Source: Rhyacophila brunnea
Taxonomy: Eukaryota > Arthropoda > Insecta > Trichoptera > Rhyacophilidae
NCBI GenBank assembly: GCA_022495005.1
Contig: JAGYXB010000051.1
Location: 992,001 to 1,056,000 of the forward strand
Direction of reading: 5' to 3'
DNA length: 64,000 nucleotides
Positions within the stretch are counted from its first letter, which is position 1, and each line of letters starts with the position of its first letter. Below the pieces are notes generated by a model. It ran no database searches and was not told the DNA's origin. It was given only the letters and a program-made list of their open reading frames with translations. Made by a program: the position numbers and the translations under genes. This document shows, piece by piece, positions 62,601-64,000 of the stretch.

Positions 62601-63007
62601 AGAAAGTATCATTGTCTTCAAGCGTCAAATATCATAATTTCATTTATAATTTTTCGAGAAATGAGAATTTCGAAATTTCATAAAACAAAAATCTTGAGAA
62701 ATGAGAATCATTCCCGATCAATCATTACAACCTCTAGACATACTCACTGGCTTTGCTATTCTTTCCCACACGTAGTCAGAATAATTTGTGAAGGCCATCG
62801 GTTTCCTACATGAAAATTGTGGCACTGGAGCGATAAATACGATTTCTAATTGAAACCAAGCAATGGGAAACTTTAAAAGCCCCATTAAGAGACTTATGCC
62901 GAGTTGCCATTTTCCAAAATCACCAATCACAGAACTTATGATGTCTTTTGTGGCTCCATTTTTGAAGTTCGCATTTTTATCAGATTCCAAAATTGTTAAT
63001 TCCACCT
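53684..63007 (-). CDS. Second organic cation transporter-like protein (SLC22-like, MFS), start exon not seen
   Basis: Paralogue of the plus-strand transporter upstream. In coding order the exons are 62748-63007, 61629-61808, 59450-59680, 57841-58223, 56237-56513 and 53684-53953. All have AG acceptors and GT donors; one donor is the weak GTTTGT, at 57835-57840. The phases join cleanly and no stop interrupts the frame, giving about 532 residues. Visible motifs are IITEWDLVC in the second exon, LLADRYGRKKP in the third, PESPRWL in the fourth and GELFPTVVRN in the last, with a terminal PETKG. The first visible exon begins AG|GTG right after an acceptor, so an upstream exon contributing one base and the ATG must exist, perhaps past position 64000. 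The shared phase-1 junction matches the other transporter. The terminal TGA overlaps a donor-like AAGTGAGTA, so a further exon cannot be excluded. The introns carry many transposable elements. Confidence 0.88.
54668..54904 (+). pseudogene. N-terminal remnant of a transposase-like protein
   Basis: MASSSKTVRGNVRDIILKV opens about 60 residues in the style of the N-terminal domain of DDE-type transposon proteins common in insects. After about residue 60 the frame becomes low-complexity hydrophobic sequence and ends. I infer truncation by the internal deletion of the enclosing transposon. The assignment is by style from memory only. Confidence 0.4.
55018..55107 (+). pseudogene. C-terminal remnant of the same transposon protein
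   Basis: A 29-codon frame ends in an acidic, Ser-rich tail with SDTESDDSLSGIEPL and TAA. It lies inside the TIR element at 53985-55504. The acidic tail fits the end of a transposase, with the middle deleted. Confidence 0.35.
55593..55746. mobile_element. Fold-back MITE
   Basis: TTCGGCTTCTATATATCGAC ... CTACGTCA is mirrored by TGACGTGTACGTCCTCGATA followed by TAGAAGTCGAA. It spans 154 bp in the last intron of the minus-strand transporter. Confidence 0.65.
56880..57045 (-). repeat. SINE B, minus-strand copy
   Basis: On the minus strand, CGGCTCTCGTGGTGCAGTGC, GTAAGGCGCTGG and a GGTTCGATCC B-box match 42203-42410, followed by the body AAGCCTGGGTGTTTG. Confidence 0.75.
57395..57795 (+). repeat. 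SINE A interrupted by a MITE
   Basis: Head with AGATTCGAATCCCGG, body TTGTTTTTCAATGTGTG, then a break. The body resumes at about 57680 (GTTGAGCAAGTGGCTAACAT) and the tail is CCCTGTGGAGGCCCATAT. The break contains the MITE at 57504-57678. Confidence 0.75.
57504..57678. mobile_element. Small MITE nested in SINE A
   Basis: CAGTGTTGCCATC and GGTTGGCAACACTG are inverted ends over 175 bp. The flanks GTTTTTAC and GTTTGGAT share only part of an 8-bp duplication. The AT-rich inside has no coding capacity. Confidence 0.7.
58555..59200. repeat. Decayed repeat with GGGCCGTCCATAAATGACATC end
   Basis: The left end resembles widespread insect repeats that begin GGGCCGTCCATAAAT. A C-rich run near 59167-59185 could be the opposite end. 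Between lie weak inverted segments (CGCGATAATAACTG and CGCGATAACACATAC). The boundaries are uncertain. Confidence 0.35.
59760..61530 (-). other. Transporter intron without recognisable elements
   Basis: Mostly AT-rich sequence. A GC-richer patch at 60400-60640 has no motif I recognise. Confidence 0.45.
61531..61600 (-). mobile_element. Orphan LINE 3' end, family of 1975-2731
   Basis: On the minus strand, GATTATTGGAGCCGCCGCC and TGGTGTCCATATGCTCCAAC match the WRRxVVSIxS end of the LINE at 1975-2731 and 12124-12245. It is very short. Confidence 0.5.
61840..62572. mobile_element. TIR element with CTCGAGAAAT motifs, carrying a nested MITE
   Basis: The ends TAGAGATTGTGATT and AATCACAAACTCTCT are inverted and flanked by GTGCA (61835-61839, 62573-62577). 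The outer parts are rich in TCTCGAGAA. The centre is occupied by the MITE at 61960-62350. Confidence 0.65.
61960..62350. mobile_element. CCGGCTCGCACA MITE, copy 3 (nested)
   Basis: It starts CCGGCTCGCACATC and ends GATGTGCGAGCCCA. CTAAG is present exactly on both sides (61955-61959, 62351-62355). It is 391 bp and parallel in layout to 5330-5596. Confidence 0.8.
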
Positions 63008-63011
63008 CTGT

Positions 63012-64000
63012 AACAAGAATGATTATTAGTTGTGATCAGTAGACACGTCCTTCTACAGGCCTACTAGTTTTCTAGAATATAATTATTATCTAGTTTCTGA
63101 AACTCATGTTTCTGGAAGGATGAGTTAGTGAAGCTACAGAAAATGCGTAATGCTCAAAGATATTGAAGATTTTTTTCTATAGAGATGGACCCTACATAAA
63201 TATTAAAATCAATCTTAACGGCCCACATGCTCAGCGTAGGTCAAAATGGAGTTTTTATGGTATTTTCAGAGCATAACCCTGGACATTCCTTAAACGTTGT
63301 AGATAATGTATTTATATACTTTTGAAGCCTTATTATCCTTTATATTTATTTTAAACATTTGATGACTGTATAAACTATTTTTATTACATAAAATAGTATT
63401 CTTTTAAACCTCTCGCTCTAATGTTTTAGAAATAGTCATATTTCAGTACATCCCTGTGCAATGGTGTTAAGATTTTTTAGATTTATTAATTTTTAAACGC
63501 ATTTACAAAACCATTTATAAAATAATTAATGTTAACATTATATAGTGACATATTTACGATAAAAAATTATATTTTATAATCTTTGTGATCCCAAATTTGA
63601 CAAGAATTAGCCATTTTATTATTTAAAAAATGGGCACGATTAACACATTTGAAGATAATTCTAAAGATACTGATTATAAGCTATGTTTTTAACCATTCAA
63701 ATGTGATAAACATCCTACGAATAATGTTTGCTTTATAATAATTATTGACCTAAGAATAAGGTAGTATTTTTTTTGAAATACGCCATTTCTATTGGCATTT
63801 CCCAGTGGCTAAGCTACAACATACGGCCGTAACCATAAATTGACAAACGATAAATGAAGTAGGGAGTAAAATCATGTTAACGCGCGTGTTTAAACATGTA
63901 CCTAACCGGAAAAAAAATTAGATTATATATCAAATTAAAAAAATTATTTAAAGGAGAATTTAAATTAGTCCCATAGGCTCTTTTTCTTCTTCATATAATT
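63012..64000. other. Upstream of the first visible exon of the second transporter
   Basis: AT-rich. I could not identify the missing first coding exon or promoter on the minus strand, so it may be very short or lie outside the window. Confidence 0.4.

Noticed and set aside
63003..63005. GTG as the start of the second transporter
   Set aside because: It directly follows TTGTTACAG|AG, a splice acceptor, so the exon begins mid-codon and the real start is upstream.
1..64000. CRISPR arrays, operons, riboswitches, prophage
   Set aside because: No regularly spaced direct repeats or bacterial gene organisation. The content is eukaryotic with spliced genes and insect-type transposons.

Overview
The window looks like nuclear DNA of an insect. 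It is AT-rich, has spliced genes with long introns (one about 11.8 kb), tRNA-derived SINEs, LINE 3' ends with GAAGAAGAA or TGATGATGA tails, a mariner and many MITEs. Short motifs such as GTAGGTA and TAATATTAT recur throughout. Such motifs are common in both lepidopteran and sternorrhynchan hemipteran genomes, so I do not assign an order. No bacterial operon, CRISPR array or viral gene is visible.

Layout. From 1 to 26.6 kb I find no host gene. This part is a mosaic of decayed transposons: four LINE bodies (1975-2731, 6125-7100, 8929-9590, 15170-16345), orphan LINE 3' ends, a hAT transposase remnant (13971-14546), an almost intact mariner (23270-24568) and at least seven MITE families. From 26.7 to 44.4 kb lies a plus-strand SLC22-like organic cation transporter gene. 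I reconstruct four coding exons; the first encodes only about five residues and is separated by an 11.8 kb intron full of MITEs. At 46831-48312 is a compact two-exon gene for the CAAX prenyl protease Ste24/ZMPSTE24, bracketed by inverted copies of a dispersed repeat. From 53684 to 63007 on the minus strand is a second organic cation transporter with six visible coding exons; its start codon exon is not identified and may lie beyond the right edge. Its introns hold an internally deleted DNA transposon, SINEs and a MITE nested inside another element.

How the genes relate. The two transporters are paralogues of the 12-TM major facilitator superfamily and point toward each other with Ste24 between them. 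They share a phase-1 intron right after a tiny N-terminal exon but otherwise have different introns (four against at least six visible coding exons), which suggests an old duplication. Ste24, an ER zinc metalloprotease that processes prenylated CAAX proteins, is probably an unrelated neighbour. All three reading frames are free of stops.

The most unusual content is structural. It includes MITEs with readable target-site duplications (8 bp hAT-like, TTA/TAA Harbinger-like, CTNAG-like 5 bp), a SINE head copied into a perfect 30-bp fold-back, a tRNA-like sequence inside a terminal-inverted-repeat element, a LINE with a 5' inversion, and a SINE whose tail resembles a LINE tail in the same window. 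I see no convincing undescribed protein-coding system.
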